From Clostridiales bacterium (GTDB lineage Bacteria; Bacillota; Clostridia; Lachnospirales; Lachnospiraceae), in NCBI GenBank assembly GCA_018372435.1, contig JAHAJA010000001.1, positions 62,001 through 126,000 of the forward strand: DNA of 64,000 nt, written 5' to 3'. This document shows positions 16,706-25,602 of the stretch, piece by piece. The notes under the pieces were generated by a model that saw only the letters and a list, made by a program, of their open reading frames with translations, searched no databases and was not told the DNA's origin. The translations under genes and the position numbers were made by a program. Within the stretch, counting starts at the first letter, position 1, and every line of letters starts with the position of its first letter.

Positions 16706-18427
16706 TTAAGGATTTAATCGCTTGATTTGATATACCATATTTGTAGATGGGTATGCTTCTACTGAAAAAATTGTTTCTCCATTAATCGAGGTACCAGTAA
16801 CTTCCCGTTGTCTTTCAATATCATATAGAACCACATCTTCTTCATTGATAACAATAGAGATATTATGAATGTATGGATTGAAAGAACGAACGATAAAAGT
16901 ATCGTTATCATAAGCAAAGAGCGTTACGTTTGATCGTGATTGCAGACGTACGCGCATCTTATCTTGAATGGATTCCCGTATCGTGTTAAGAATTGTTTCA
17001 GGGTAGTTGTATAAATCGCCAAAATCATCTGGAATAGTAACAATAAACATACGACCGTTTCCGTACTTGGTTTTTAATAGGATAGGGAAGTTGTTATCCG
17101 TTCCTAAACCTCCAATTAATTCCCACACATCGTTGGTAAAGAACTCAAGTTGAGGTATTAGAATCTTGTTAGCAGTCTCTACATGTCCGCCATAAGATAC
17201 CCCGCCATTAGGGGAATATGCGTAGGAGTTCACAAGTGCTTTTCTAGTGGTATAAGTGACATGCATGAATTCAAGGAAGTCTTCACCAAGTTTTTCTACA
17301 AATCCGGAAGTCACCATAACATCAGCACCATCCATCAAACTATTCTTAGCTTTTTCTATAATCTCAGGATCGCAAGCCGCATTTGCTGTTAATAGAATAT
17401 TCTTAGCTTCGCTAGGGTATGTAGGATAAGGGTCAAGCGGTATACCACACATACCAATATAATTGTGTAAAAAGTCTTCGCCGTGGCTATGGTATGGAAG
17501 GTAGGTTGCCACACCTGTTGGAGTTCCTAATAATTGTAGATATCCATCAACATCCTCCATCATACGCCCAACTGCTGGTGCAAAGTTATGAAAAGTAGGA
17601 TCTTTTGTTAAAGAAGACAGATTGAATAACATGGCTTCCTTCGCTTTGGCAAACAGGGTAAGATAAGCCTGATCTAGATAGGAAGTCAGGTTATAGGTGC
17701 ATTCATATGGATCAAACCAACCACCTAGGTTTTTACCAGGTTTTACATGTTCTAAGTAGCGAACGATGAAGTAACTAAGATATTTAGGAAGATGTTGCTG
17801 CGAATACATAGGGTTTCTAGTTTCTGTACCGGTGTATATATAATCAAAGATAAGTGGCTCATCTTCTAGATTATATCCGGCATCTTGATAATGTTCATAC
17901 CAGTTAGGATATTTAATAATTGCTTTGACATTCGGATTAACGTCTTTCGCTGTTTTAACGATAACATTTTCGGAGATATCTTTCATCAAATCTAGACGAA
18001 ATTGTGTCCAAGAACGAGTTCCTTTTGATTCGATACATCTTGGGCAACGACAGTTTGTAAAGTAGAAATCATCTAAGATAAACTCGTCAAACAGTTTGGA
18101 AGTAAGCGTAACAATAGATTTGAGCTTCTCTCTTGTTTGGCTAGAAGTGTAGCAGAAAGGATGAAATCCACCATCACCATGGTCTTCATCTTCGGTAGTG
18201 ATACCACCTGCAAGTTTCATACCTTTTGATTCAAAGAATGATTTCAGTTTTAGTAGTTCCTCTTCCGATAACATGTTACCGCCTCGATAGGTCTCAAGAT
18301 AAACTTTGCCTACGTTAGTATGTTTTACAAGTTCATCGAAGTGTTTTTCAAATGTAGTAAAGTCCTGAATGTTAGCAATAGAAAACTCCGGACAATACAC
18401 GCTTGAGTTAAAATTTTTATATCCCAT
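16706..18427 (-). CDS. Putative glycosidase-like protein of unknown family
   Basis: A 573-aa protein without signal peptide or membrane segment. It has the look of a TIM-barrel glycosidase with a C-terminal beta-sandwich: the N-terminal half alternates strands and helices and carries FDEFILDDFYFTNCRCPRC, where paired acidic residues and a CxCxxC cluster sit. Further on are WFDPYECTY and MFNLSSL, then a Rossmann-like or trimerisation-like part (GADVMVTSGFVEKLG). The end (NVTLFAYDNDTFIVRSFNP onward) is beta-rich. I do not recognise a named family. AAGGAGGT precedes the ATG. The nearby GH51 gene makes a role in carbohydrate breakdown plausible, not shown. Confidence 0.7.
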   Translation of the reverse strand: MGYKNFNSSVYCPEFSIANIQDFTTFEKHFDELVKHTNVGKVYLETYRGGNMLSEEELLKLKSFFESKGMKLAGGITTEDEDHGDGGFHPFCYTSSQTREKLKSIVTLTSKLFDEFILDDFYFTNCRCPRCIESKGTRSWTQFRLDLMKDISENVIVKTAKDVNPNVKAIIKYPNWYEHYQDAGYNLEDEPLIFDYIYTGTETRNPMYSQQHLPKYLSYFIVRYLEHVKPGKNLGGWFDPYECTYNLTSYLDQAYLTLFAKAKEAMLFNLSSLTKDPTFHNFAPAVGRMMEDVDGYLQLLGTPTGVATYLPYHSHGEDFLHNYIGMCGIPLDPYPTYPSEAKNILLTANAACDPEIIEKAKNSLMDGADVMVTSGFVEKLGEDFLEFMHVTYTTRKALVNSYAYSPNGGVSYGGHVETANKILIPQLEFFTNDVWELIGGLGTDNNFPILLKTKYGNGRMFIVTIPDDFGDLYNYPETILNTIRESIQDKMRVRLQSRSNVTLFAYDNDTFIVRSFNPYIHNISIVINEEDVVLYDIERQREVTGTSINGETIFSVEAYPSTNMVYQIKRLNP

Positions 18428-18653
18428 AAGTATAATACCTCCTTAGTATGTACTTGGCAAATGAGTGATTGACAATATCAATGCCAACCACAAGAATCGG
18501 AGGGAAGCTGCTTACTCCAACCCTTTTACCTTGTATAATAGTTATAACAAACTAGTCCGTACTTAAATAGTGAGATATTTGGAGATAAAAGATGTAGAAA
18601 ATGGAGATTATCATATTAGCTTATTTAATGAACAAGGTTTCTGTACTATACAA
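18428..18653. other. Intergenic region upstream of the 16706-18427 gene
   Basis: Contains the AAGGAGGT site of the minus-strand glycosidase-like gene close to 18440, and presumably its promoter. No open frame or RNA gene was recognised in it. Confidence 0.4.
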
Positions 18654-18723
18654 AAAGCACTTTAATAAGAAAAAATAGTATTTTATTTAACAGATACTAT
18701 ACCTTTTACTTATTAAGTGCTTT
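18654..18723 (-). terminator. Terminator of the DUF885 lipoprotein gene
   Basis: AAAGCACTTTAATAAG (18654-18669) pairs with CTTATTAAGTGCTTT (18709-18723) with one extra T. An inner ATAGTAT/ATACTAT pair is also possible. Read on the minus strand it is followed by CTTTTTG. Confidence 0.65.
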
Positions 18724-18752
18724 AAATAATAAAACTATATATAATTTGAATT

Positions 18753-20510
18753 TTATTGATATTTAACGGATTTTATCCATTTTTCAAGATATTTGTCAAT
18801 TACAAAAAATTGACTTGGACCAGTCTTTAGAATGAATTCATGAAAGTCTTTTTCTGAGAATTTATCCCCTAATGCTTTTTCAGCTTTATCACGCAATTCC
18901 ATAAGTTCAATATATCCGATTGTATATTGTAGATAGTTAGCTGGTTCTTCAACCATAGCAATATAGAATTGATCCAATGTTTCTTCATCTGTTATCCCAA
19001 GCATGCCTTTAAGATACTCATCAGATTCTTTTCTAGTCCAACCTTCGTAGTTAATACCAATGTCAGCTCTGGCATACATCATAAGAATAACAGCATTGTT
19101 TTCTTCAAGAATACTTGCTAAGTTATCATCGATACCAGCCATATGATAGGATATCATCTCCACATAAGTTGCCCAACCTTCTGAATATCCTCCAAAGTTC
19201 ATAGTGCTACGGATTGGAGCGGGATTTTGCTGAGCGTAATATACGTTTTGGAATAGATGTCCTGGGTACCCCTCATGTGCTAACGTTGTGAAGATTTGTG
19301 ATAAGTCGAACTTGTCACTGCCGTTGATATAGATTGAATTTTCTTCATAATTGTCAATAGCAGGAGTAAGGTAAAAGGCAGGGCTTATGAAATCTTCAAG
19401 GGATTTATGAACATATTTAATCGTGTAATTTACTTTATCCATATCAGGAAAACGATCCTTAATTGCATCCTGAAGATAAGTGAGAATCTCTTCAGGATCT
19501 GTCATTGGATAAGAAGGATTACTTGCCTGATCTAGAAGAGAAGCATCTTTTGCAAGTAGGGTTTGCATACTTGCAATATTCTTATCCATGTATTTATCAA
19601 GAAGCTTGATTAATTCCTCTACACTACGATTCGATCCTGTTTCCGTACGAACTAATGATTTGTAATATTCTTTCCCTTTATCAAGGTTGCATAAACCACC
19701 TTCGTTTGTTCCGGTACCTTTTAGACTTTTTAATCCGTCAATAATTAATTGATAAGCCGGAATTACATAGTTTAATACAGCTTCTTTGTTCTTTTCTTGA
19801 TAAGCTTTGATTTCATCTTCGGTTAAGCCATCATATTGTTTCACCTTATCGTTGAAAACAGTAATAAGGAAGTTGTTTTCTTTATCGGCTATTAACGCTT
19901 CACATTGTTTAATAATATCATCTGCACTTCGATCACTCATGAATAGACCTGCATCTGATTTTAGTTTCTCAAATTCAATTATTTGATTAAAGTAATCATA
20001 TGTACATGGTAGTAATTCCAGATATGCATCAATATCATTTTTGTCGTAGAAGCTATATTCGGCATATAAGATAGGAAGTTGTGCTTGTAATCCAACAGTT
20101 GGACTTAAAACTTCATAATACAAAAGTAAATCTTCTGCATTATCATCGACCTTATAATAGTCTTTCATAACATCATAGGTGAGCTTTTGGTCATCAGTAA
20201 GTTTCCTGTAATCAATTGCTTTCAAACGTGCTGAGTAATTTTCGCTTTTGGCGAGGCTTTCCTTCATGGCATCTAATGTAAAATCACCAAGAGTTGGTTT
20301 GTAATTGGTAATACCATATTTTTCGGGATTTGCTAACGTATAATTGAGAGTTATGCTGTCGCTTTGTACATTGTCTAAGAAAACTTCATTCGCTAAAGTG
20401 TCGAAGTCCTCTTGTGTTTGAGCAGTACTCTTACCCTTATCACAGCCTGTCAAGGCGAATAAGAAAACAATAAGTGTGAGTAGTAGATACAATTTCTTGC
20501 ATTTCTTCAT
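18753..20510 (-). CDS. DUF885 family lipoprotein, putative zinc peptidase
   Basis: A 585-aa exported lipoprotein. The start is ATG at 20510, ten bases after GGAGGT; it begins MKKCKKLYLLL and has the lipobox LFALTGC, so Cys at about residue 23 is lipidated. The remainder is mostly helical, as in DUF885 proteins related to M2/M3-like gluzincins. The metal motif HEGYPGH is present in TLAHEGYPGHLFQ, with EGWATYVE downstream as the likely third-ligand region. It would act outside the membrane, probably on peptides. A longer frame from 20564 has no ribosome-binding site. Confidence 0.9.
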   Translation of the reverse strand: MKKCKKLYLLLTLIVFLFALTGCDKGKSTAQTQEDFDTLANEVFLDNVQSDSITLNYTLANPEKYGITNYKPTLGDFTLDAMKESLAKSENYSARLKAIDYRKLTDDQKLTYDVMKDYYKVDDNAEDLLLYYEVLSPTVGLQAQLPILYAEYSFYDKNDIDAYLELLPCTYDYFNQIIEFEKLKSDAGLFMSDRSADDIIKQCEALIADKENNFLITVFNDKVKQYDGLTEDEIKAYQEKNKEAVLNYVIPAYQLIIDGLKSLKGTGTNEGGLCNLDKGKEYYKSLVRTETGSNRSVEELIKLLDKYMDKNIASMQTLLAKDASLLDQASNPSYPMTDPEEILTYLQDAIKDRFPDMDKVNYTIKYVHKSLEDFISPAFYLTPAIDNYEENSIYINGSDKFDLSQIFTTLAHEGYPGHLFQNVYYAQQNPAPIRSTMNFGGYSEGWATYVEMISYHMAGIDDNLASILEENNAVILMMYARADIGINYEGWTRKESDEYLKGMLGITDEETLDQFYIAMVEEPANYLQYTIGYIELMELRDKAEKALGDKFSEKDFHEFILKTGPSQFFVIDKYLEKWIKSVKYQ

Positions 20511-20679
20511 AGTTACCTCCATGCCTACGCAGTTTTTCTTGACAAGTTTGTGGCGTAGACACAAACCTGTTCCTTACTATTAATAGTATCCACTCCTGAT
20601 TGTAGTATGTCAGGAATTTCATTAAAACTTGACTATTCACAAACTTTTAAGAAAAGTCAAGCTGAATATTAATGATGTT

Positions 20680-20849
20680 GGGGTCAAAAGGTATTTTGCC
20701 CCCAGATACCCACGGATTACTACGCACTTCGTGCTCTCGTAATCCTAAAAACATTCGAAATCCGCTCTGTTTGAGCTACTTTCTCATGTTTTGAGGGTCC
20801 TAAAGTCATGTTTTTTCATGCAAGCATGAAACACATGCCCTTTGACCCT
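20680..20849. repeat. Short inverted-repeat element with GGGTCAAA ends
   Basis: About 170 bp bounded by GGGGTCAAAAGG (20680-20691) and CCCTTTGACCC (20838-20848), which are inverted copies. It contains internal hairpins: GGATTAC/GTAATCC around GCACTTCGTGC (20714-20745) and CATG-rich palindromes near 20808-20835. It shares its end sequence GGGTCAAAAG with the element at 21349-21618 but has a different interior. No coding capacity; looks like a MITE or REP-like sequence. Confidence 0.65.
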
Positions 20850-20943
20850 TGTATCATATTAATATATTAGTAAAAGAAAGTAAATAGAAACAATTCGAAT
20901 AGACTATTTGTTTTTACAGATACTAACAGTAAGGAAAATTATT

Positions 20944-20972
20944 TTGACATTAATGTATGGGAATGCTATACT
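20944..20972 (+). promoter_or_regulatory. Promoter of the metG T-box transcript
   Basis: TTGACA (20944-20949), 17-bp spacer, TATACT (20967-20972). It lies about 10-15 bases upstream of the predicted leader 5' end. Confidence 0.85.
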
Positions 20973-20984
20973 ACTTATTAATAT

Positions 20985-21340
20985 GAAAATGCTGTGAAGA
21001 GAAGAGTACATGCGTAAAGAATTAACAGAGAGCCTTGTTAGCTGAGAAAGGGTATTTACTAAGCGTATGGAAGATGGTCTTGGAGCTTCGTTTCTGAATG
21101 AGTTATACGGACTGTATACTCTTTAGGGAATGACGGGAATCTGCAACCGTTACCATGCAAGACTGTTGCTTAGGCAAGACGATAGTTTGACATTTCTTAA
21201 TGGATTACAAGTCGGTACAGCTAAGTTAGCAGTTGTTAAGTTCTATTTTGTGAAAAATAGAAGAATTAAAGTGGTATCACGAGACTTCATCTCGTCTTTA
21301 AACGAAATCATAGGATTTCCTTAAGGGCGAATTTTTTTTG
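20985..21340 (+). ncRNA. T-box leader, methionine-specific, upstream of metG
   Basis: The order of T-box parts is present. A Stem I region starts with GAAGAGAAGAGTACATG, and an AGAGAGCC...TTAGCTGAGAAAGG apical segment lies at about 21026-21052. A likely specifier codon ATG at 21067-21069 (CGTATGGAAG) follows. The T-box sequence AAAGTGGTATCACGAGA is at 21268-21284 and overlaps a terminator stem ACGAGA/TCTCGT (21279-21295). A T8 run is at 21332-21339. Uncharged tRNA-Met would stabilise the antiterminator and switch on metG. The ATG specifier fits the gene downstream. Confidence 0.85.
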
Positions 21341-21348
21341 CCAAAAAT

Positions 21349-21618
21349 GATTCGGGTGTCAAAAACCCGTTTTATGTTTTGATTCGTCAATTTGCACAAT
21401 TTATAAATCGGTATGTGATGAAAAACATAGTTTATTCGCAACTCGCTTTCGCTTGGATGAAGTTCGTAGTGGTACGTAAGGCTCTAAAATACAGAGCCTA
21501 AATACCAACGACTTCATACAGTTGCTCATCAAACTATGTTCTCTATCACATTAGTCAGGTTTTTGAATGTGCAAATTGACGAAGGCAAAATTACTGGAGG
21601 GCTTTTGACCCCCGAATC
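21349..21618. repeat. 270-bp palindromic element between T-box and metG
   Basis: The ends GATTCGGGTGTCAAAA (21349-21364) and TTTTGACCCCCGAATC (21603-21618) are inverted repeats, and similarity extends about 85 bp inward on both sides (CGTCAATTTGCACA, TGTGAT and ACATAGTTT on the left strand). The centre folds further: ATGAAGT with ACTTCAT, and AGGCTCT with AGAGCCT. The whole element is one long imperfect palindrome. It is flanked by AAAAAT on both sides (21343-21348 and 21619-21624), a possible target duplication. A half copy lies at 1225-1322. No protein is encoded. Confidence 0.8.
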
Positions 21619-21664
21619 AAAAATAAAAATCTCTTTTATAGCGTTCAACAGGAGGAATGATTAC

Positions 21665-23626
21665 ATGAGTAAAAAACCGTATTATATTAGTACTGCAATT
21701 GCGTACACATCAGGAAAACCACACATTGGTAACACATATGAAATCGTTTTAGCAGATAGTATTGCAAGATTCAAACGTGCACAGGGATTTGATGTGTACT
21801 TCCAGACAGGAACAGATGAACATGGTCAAAAAATCGAGTTAAAAGCAGAAGATGCTGGCATTACACCACAGGAGTTCGTAGATGGTGTTGCTGGTCAAAT
21901 CAGAGGTATATGGGATCTTATGAATACTTCTTATGACAAATTCGTTCGTACAACGGATAAAGATCACGAGAAGCAAGTACAGAAGATCTTTAAGAAATTA
22001 TATGACAAAGGTGATATCTATAAAGGTTTCTATGAAGGTATGTATTGTACTCCATGTGAATCTTTCTTCACTTCTTCTCAATTAGTAGATGGGAAATGTC
22101 CTGACTGCGGAAGAGAATGTCAACCGGCCAAAGAAGAAGCCTATTTCCTAAAATTAAGCAATTACACGGACCGTTTAATTGAGCATATTAATACACACCC
22201 AGAATTCATTCAGCCGGAATCAAGAAAGAATGAGATGATGAACAACTTCATCTTAGCAGGACTTCAAGATTTATGTGTATCTAGAACATCATTCAAATGG
22301 GGAATTCCAGTAGATTTTGATGATAGGCACGTTGTATATGTATGGCTTGATGCACTAAGCAACTATATCACAGGACTTGGTTATGATGTAGATGGTAACA
22401 ATGGAGAGAACTACGGTAAGTATTGGCCAGCAGATCTTCACTTAATTGGTAAAGATATCTTACGTTTTCATACAATCTATTGGCCGATCATGTTAATGGC
22501 ACTTGAATTACCATTGCCAAAACAAATCTTTGGTCATCCTTGGTTGTTGCAAGGAGATGGTAAGATGAGTAAATCCAAAGGAAATGTACTTTATCCAGAT
22601 GATTTAGTAGATTTCTTTGGCGTAGATGCGGTTCGCTATTTTGTGTTACATGAGATGCCTTTTGATAATGATGGTGTTATAACGTGGGAACTTATGGTTG
22701 AGAGAATGAATTCTGATCTAGCTAACACACTTGGTAACCTAGTTAACCGTACGATCTCTATGTCAAACAAATACTTTGGTGGTGTAGTTACGAATACAAA
22801 CGTTAAAGAAGACGTTGATGATGAGTTAATTACACTAGCTTTACAAACACCGAATAAAGTTGTAGAGAAGATGGATAAATTACGTGTTGCGGATGCGATT
22901 TCTGAAATCTTCACTTTATTCAAACGTTGTAACAAATACATTGATGAAACAATGCCTTGGGCACTTGCGAAAGAGGAAAGTAAGAAAGAAAGACTAGAAA
23001 CAGTTTTATATAACTTAGTAGAGTCTATCTGCATTGGTGCAAGTTTATTAGAATCGTTCATGCCAGAAACAGCATCAAAGATTCTTAACCAATTAAATAC
23101 AAGTGTGCGTTCAATAGAAGAGATGAAAGAGTATGGAAAATATCCATCGGGAAATAAGGTTACAGATGTTCCAGAAATCTTATTTATGAGACTTGATTTA
23201 GAAGAAGTTATGAAGAAAGTAGAAGAGATGAAAGAAGCACAGATGAAAGATGTTTCTCCACAGAAAGAGGAAGAACCAGTGATTGATATTGAGGCAAAAG
23301 CGGAAATAGAATATGATGACTTTATGAAGATGCAATTCCAAGTTGGAGAAATCATTGCATGTGAAGAAGTGAAGAAATCAAAGAAACTACTTTGTTCACA
23401 AGTTAAGATTGGTAGCGGGGTAAAACAAATTGTATCAGGAATTAAAGCACACTACACAGCAGAAGAGATGGTTGGTAAGAAAGTTATGGTATTAGTAAAC
23501 TTAAAACCAGCCAAATTAGCAGGTGTATTATCAGAAGGTATGCTTTTATGTGCAGAAGATGAGAATGGCGAATTAGCACTTATGATACCTGAGAAGAAGA
23601 TGCCATCAGGAGCAGAAATCTGCTAA
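21665..23626 (+). CDS. metG: Methionyl-tRNA synthetase
   Basis: A 653-aa class I synthetase charging tRNA-Met. Catalytic motifs are HIGN at residues 20-23 and KMSKS at 300-304. The zinc knuckle is in YCTPCESFF and CPDCGREC. The anticodon-binding helical domain spans about 360-520, and the C-terminal ~105 residues form the tRNA-binding EMAP/Trbp domain (MKMQFQVGEIIACEEV), joined by an acidic linker. ATG 21665 follows AACAGGAGGAATG; the frame is open upstream to 21536 but that part lies in the palindromic element. Expression is expected to be controlled by the T-box leader, with the element in the transcript between them. Confidence 0.98.
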   Translation: MSKKPYYISTAIAYTSGKPHIGNTYEIVLADSIARFKRAQGFDVYFQTGTDEHGQKIELKAEDAGITPQEFVDGVAGQIRGIWDLMNTSYDKFVRTTDKDHEKQVQKIFKKLYDKGDIYKGFYEGMYCTPCESFFTSSQLVDGKCPDCGRECQPAKEEAYFLKLSNYTDRLIEHINTHPEFIQPESRKNEMMNNFILAGLQDLCVSRTSFKWGIPVDFDDRHVVYVWLDALSNYITGLGYDVDGNNGENYGKYWPADLHLIGKDILRFHTIYWPIMLMALELPLPKQIFGHPWLLQGDGKMSKSKGNVLYPDDLVDFFGVDAVRYFVLHEMPFDNDGVITWELMVERMNSDLANTLGNLVNRTISMSNKYFGGVVTNTNVKEDVDDELITLALQTPNKVVEKMDKLRVADAISEIFTLFKRCNKYIDETMPWALAKEESKKERLETVLYNLVESICIGASLLESFMPETASKILNQLNTSVRSIEEMKEYGKYPSGNKVTDVPEILFMRLDLEEVMKKVEEMKEAQMKDVSPQKEEEPVIDIEAKAEIEYDDFMKMQFQVGEIIACEEVKKSKKLLCSQVKIGSGVKQIVSGIKAHYTAEEMVGKKVMVLVNLKPAKLAGVLSEGMLLCAEDENGELALMIPEKKMPSGAEIC

Positions 23627-23641
23627 GGATAGTTTGTAATG

Positions 23642-23676
23642 AAAGAAGAGACTTATAGAATGGTCTCTTCTTTTTT
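23642..23676 (+). terminator. Terminator of metG
   Basis: AAAGAAGAGAC (23642-23652) pairs with GTCTCTTCTTT (23663-23673), followed by Ts. Confidence 0.9.
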
Positions 23677-23834
23677 CTGCTAATCTGCTTTGTTTCCTAA
23701 TTTACTTGTAACTTATAGGTTACTTGGTTATAATAAGGAATGAAAATTACGTAGGAAAAGTTAACGAAGCTGTTGACCTAAGACGATGAATAATGAAACT
23801 TAGTGTCGTCAGCTAGAGTCGATGGAGGCTAATA

Positions 23835-24599
23835 ATGATAATAGATACACATGCACATTATGATGATGAACAATTTGATATAGATCGTGAACAGATTTTG
23901 AATTCAATGCAAGATAGTGGAATAGAGCTGGTAGTGAATGTAGGCGCAGATATGAAGACTTCGGAGCAGACTCTTAAACTTACTGAACAATATCCTTTTG
24001 TTTATGGTGCTGTTGGGGTTCACCCAAGTAGTACGATGGAATTAGATGAAACGAAAATAGACCGTTTGAAAGAATTAGCAAACATGCCTAAGATAGTAGC
24101 TATAGGAGAAATCGGATTAGACTATTACTGGGATGAACCAGATCGTGATACGCAAAAAAGGTGGTTTGATCGTCAGATGGAATTAGCAAGAGAAGTTAAA
24201 TTGCCTATAATCATTCATAGTCGAGATGCTGCGAAAGACACATTAGATATGATGAAAGCGGCTCATGCGGGTGATATTTCAGGTGTGATACATTGTTACT
24301 CTTACTCAGTAGAGATGGCGAAAGAGTATCTTGATATGGGATTTTACCTTGGCATTGGTGGCGTGGTAACGTTTAAAAATGCTAAGACAATAAAAGAGGT
24401 CGTAGAGTATGTACCTATAGATAGTATTGTTTTAGAGACGGATTGCCCTTATCTAGCACCAGAACCAAACAGAGGTAAGAGAAATTCTTCTCTATATCTA
24501 CCTAATGTTGTAGAAGAAATCGCAAAAATCAAAGGTCTTGAGCCAGATGAAGTAATTGAAATTACAAAGAGAAACGCAACAAAATTATATCGTTTATAA
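23835..24599 (+). CDS. TatD family hydrolase (metal-dependent DNase)
   Basis: A 254-aa amidohydrolase-fold nuclease, full length. Signatures: IDTHAHYDDEQFD with the HxH metal ligands, IGEIGLDYYWD, PIIIHSRDA, GVIHCYSYS and VLETDCPYLAPEP with the last catalytic Asp. Such proteins act as Mg-dependent 3'-5' exonucleases and in RNA or DNA quality control. In Firmicutes tatD commonly lies between metG and rsmA, as here; the 21-bp gap to rsmA suggests co-transcription. GGAGG precedes the ATG. Confidence 0.96.
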   Translation: MIIDTHAHYDDEQFDIDREQILNSMQDSGIELVVNVGADMKTSEQTLKLTEQYPFVYGAVGVHPSSTMELDETKIDRLKELANMPKIVAIGEIGLDYYWDEPDRDTQKRWFDRQMELAREVKLPIIIHSRDAAKDTLDMMKAAHAGDISGVIHCYSYSVEMAKEYLDMGFYLGIGGVVTFKNAKTIKEVVEYVPIDSIVLETDCPYLAPEPNRGKRNSSLYLPNVVEEIAKIKGLEPDEVIEITKRNATKLYRL

Positions 24600-24620
24600 G
24601 AAAGCAAAGAGGATAATTGA

Positions 24621-25502
24621 ATGGATCACAGTAACAAATTAGCAAATCCACAGAATACGATAGAAGCAATAAAGAAGTATAATTTCGCATTCCAGAAGAA
24701 ATTCGGGCAGAATTTCTTGATTGATACACATGTGCTAGAAAGGATTGTGACGGCTGCTGGTGTAACAAAAGACGATTTGGTATTAGAGATCGGACCTGGT
24801 ATTGGGTCTATGACTCAGTACTTATGTGAGAATGCTAGAGAAGTTATTGCTGTGGAAATTGATACAGCGTTAATACCTATTCTTAAAGATACGTTATCAG
24901 AGTATGATAATGTAACAGTTATAAATAAAGACATCCTTAAAGTTGATATTAATCAACTTGCAATGGAGAAGAACCAAGGAAGACCTATTAAAGTAGTAGC
25001 GAACTTACCATATTATATAACAACGCCAATTATTATGGGCTTATTCGAAAGCCATGTACCAATTGACAATATCACAGTAATGGTACAAAAGGAAGTTGCG
25101 GATCGTATGCAAGTTGGTCCAGGAACAAAGGATTATGGAGCATTGTCCCTTGCGGTACAATATTATGCAGAACCATATATCGTAGCGAATGTACCACCTA
25201 ACTGCTTTATCCCAAGACCTAATGTTGGTTCGGCAGTAATACGTCTTACAACCCATAAAGAAATACCAGTACATGTTGAAGATGAGAAGTTAATGTTTCG
25301 CTTAATTCGTGCATCTTTTAATCAAAGAAGAAAGACTCTAGTGAATGGACTTAACAATTCTCCAGAGATTCATCTACCAAAAGAAGTCATTGCTCAAGCA
25401 ATCGAAGAGCTTGGAGTTTCGCCGACAATTCGTGGGGAAGCGCTTGATTTGGAACAATTTGCAGAATTAAGTAATATAATTAGTCGACTATATCGCAGTT
25501 AA
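24621..25502 (+). CDS. rsmA: 16S rRNA dimethyladenosine transferase
   Basis: A 293-aa SAM-dependent methyltransferase that dimethylates two adjacent adenines in the 16S 3'-terminal hairpin during 30S maturation. Motifs: FGQNFLID at the N-terminus, LEIGPGIGSMTQYL (SAM loop), the NLPYYITTPI catalytic motif, and FIPRPNVGSAVIRL. The C-terminal helical domain is complete (RASFNQRRKTL). AGAGGATAATTG upstream of the ATG. It follows tatD directly, and the metG-tatD-rsmA order is conserved in Firmicutes. Confidence 0.97.
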   Translation: MDHSNKLANPQNTIEAIKKYNFAFQKKFGQNFLIDTHVLERIVTAAGVTKDDLVLEIGPGIGSMTQYLCENAREVIAVEIDTALIPILKDTLSEYDNVTVINKDILKVDINQLAMEKNQGRPIKVVANLPYYITTPIIMGLFESHVPIDNITVMVQKEVADRMQVGPGTKDYGALSLAVQYYAEPYIVANVPPNCFIPRPNVGSAVIRLTTHKEIPVHVEDEKLMFRLIRASFNQRRKTLVNGLNNSPEIHLPKEVIAQAIEELGVSPTIRGEALDLEQFAELSNIISRLYRS

Positions 25503-25602
25503 TTAATAGATTCCTAACATAAAGGACAACCTTTTTGAATATATATAAAGCATAAGTAATTGCGCTTTTCTTTATGATGGCCAAAAAGGAAGGATGAGTG
25601 GG

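Noticed and set aside
21536..21664. Extended N-terminus of metG from the frame open at 21536
   Set aside because: This stretch lies inside the palindromic element and has no matching domain; the ATG at 21665 has a strong AGGAGG site and begins at the family start.
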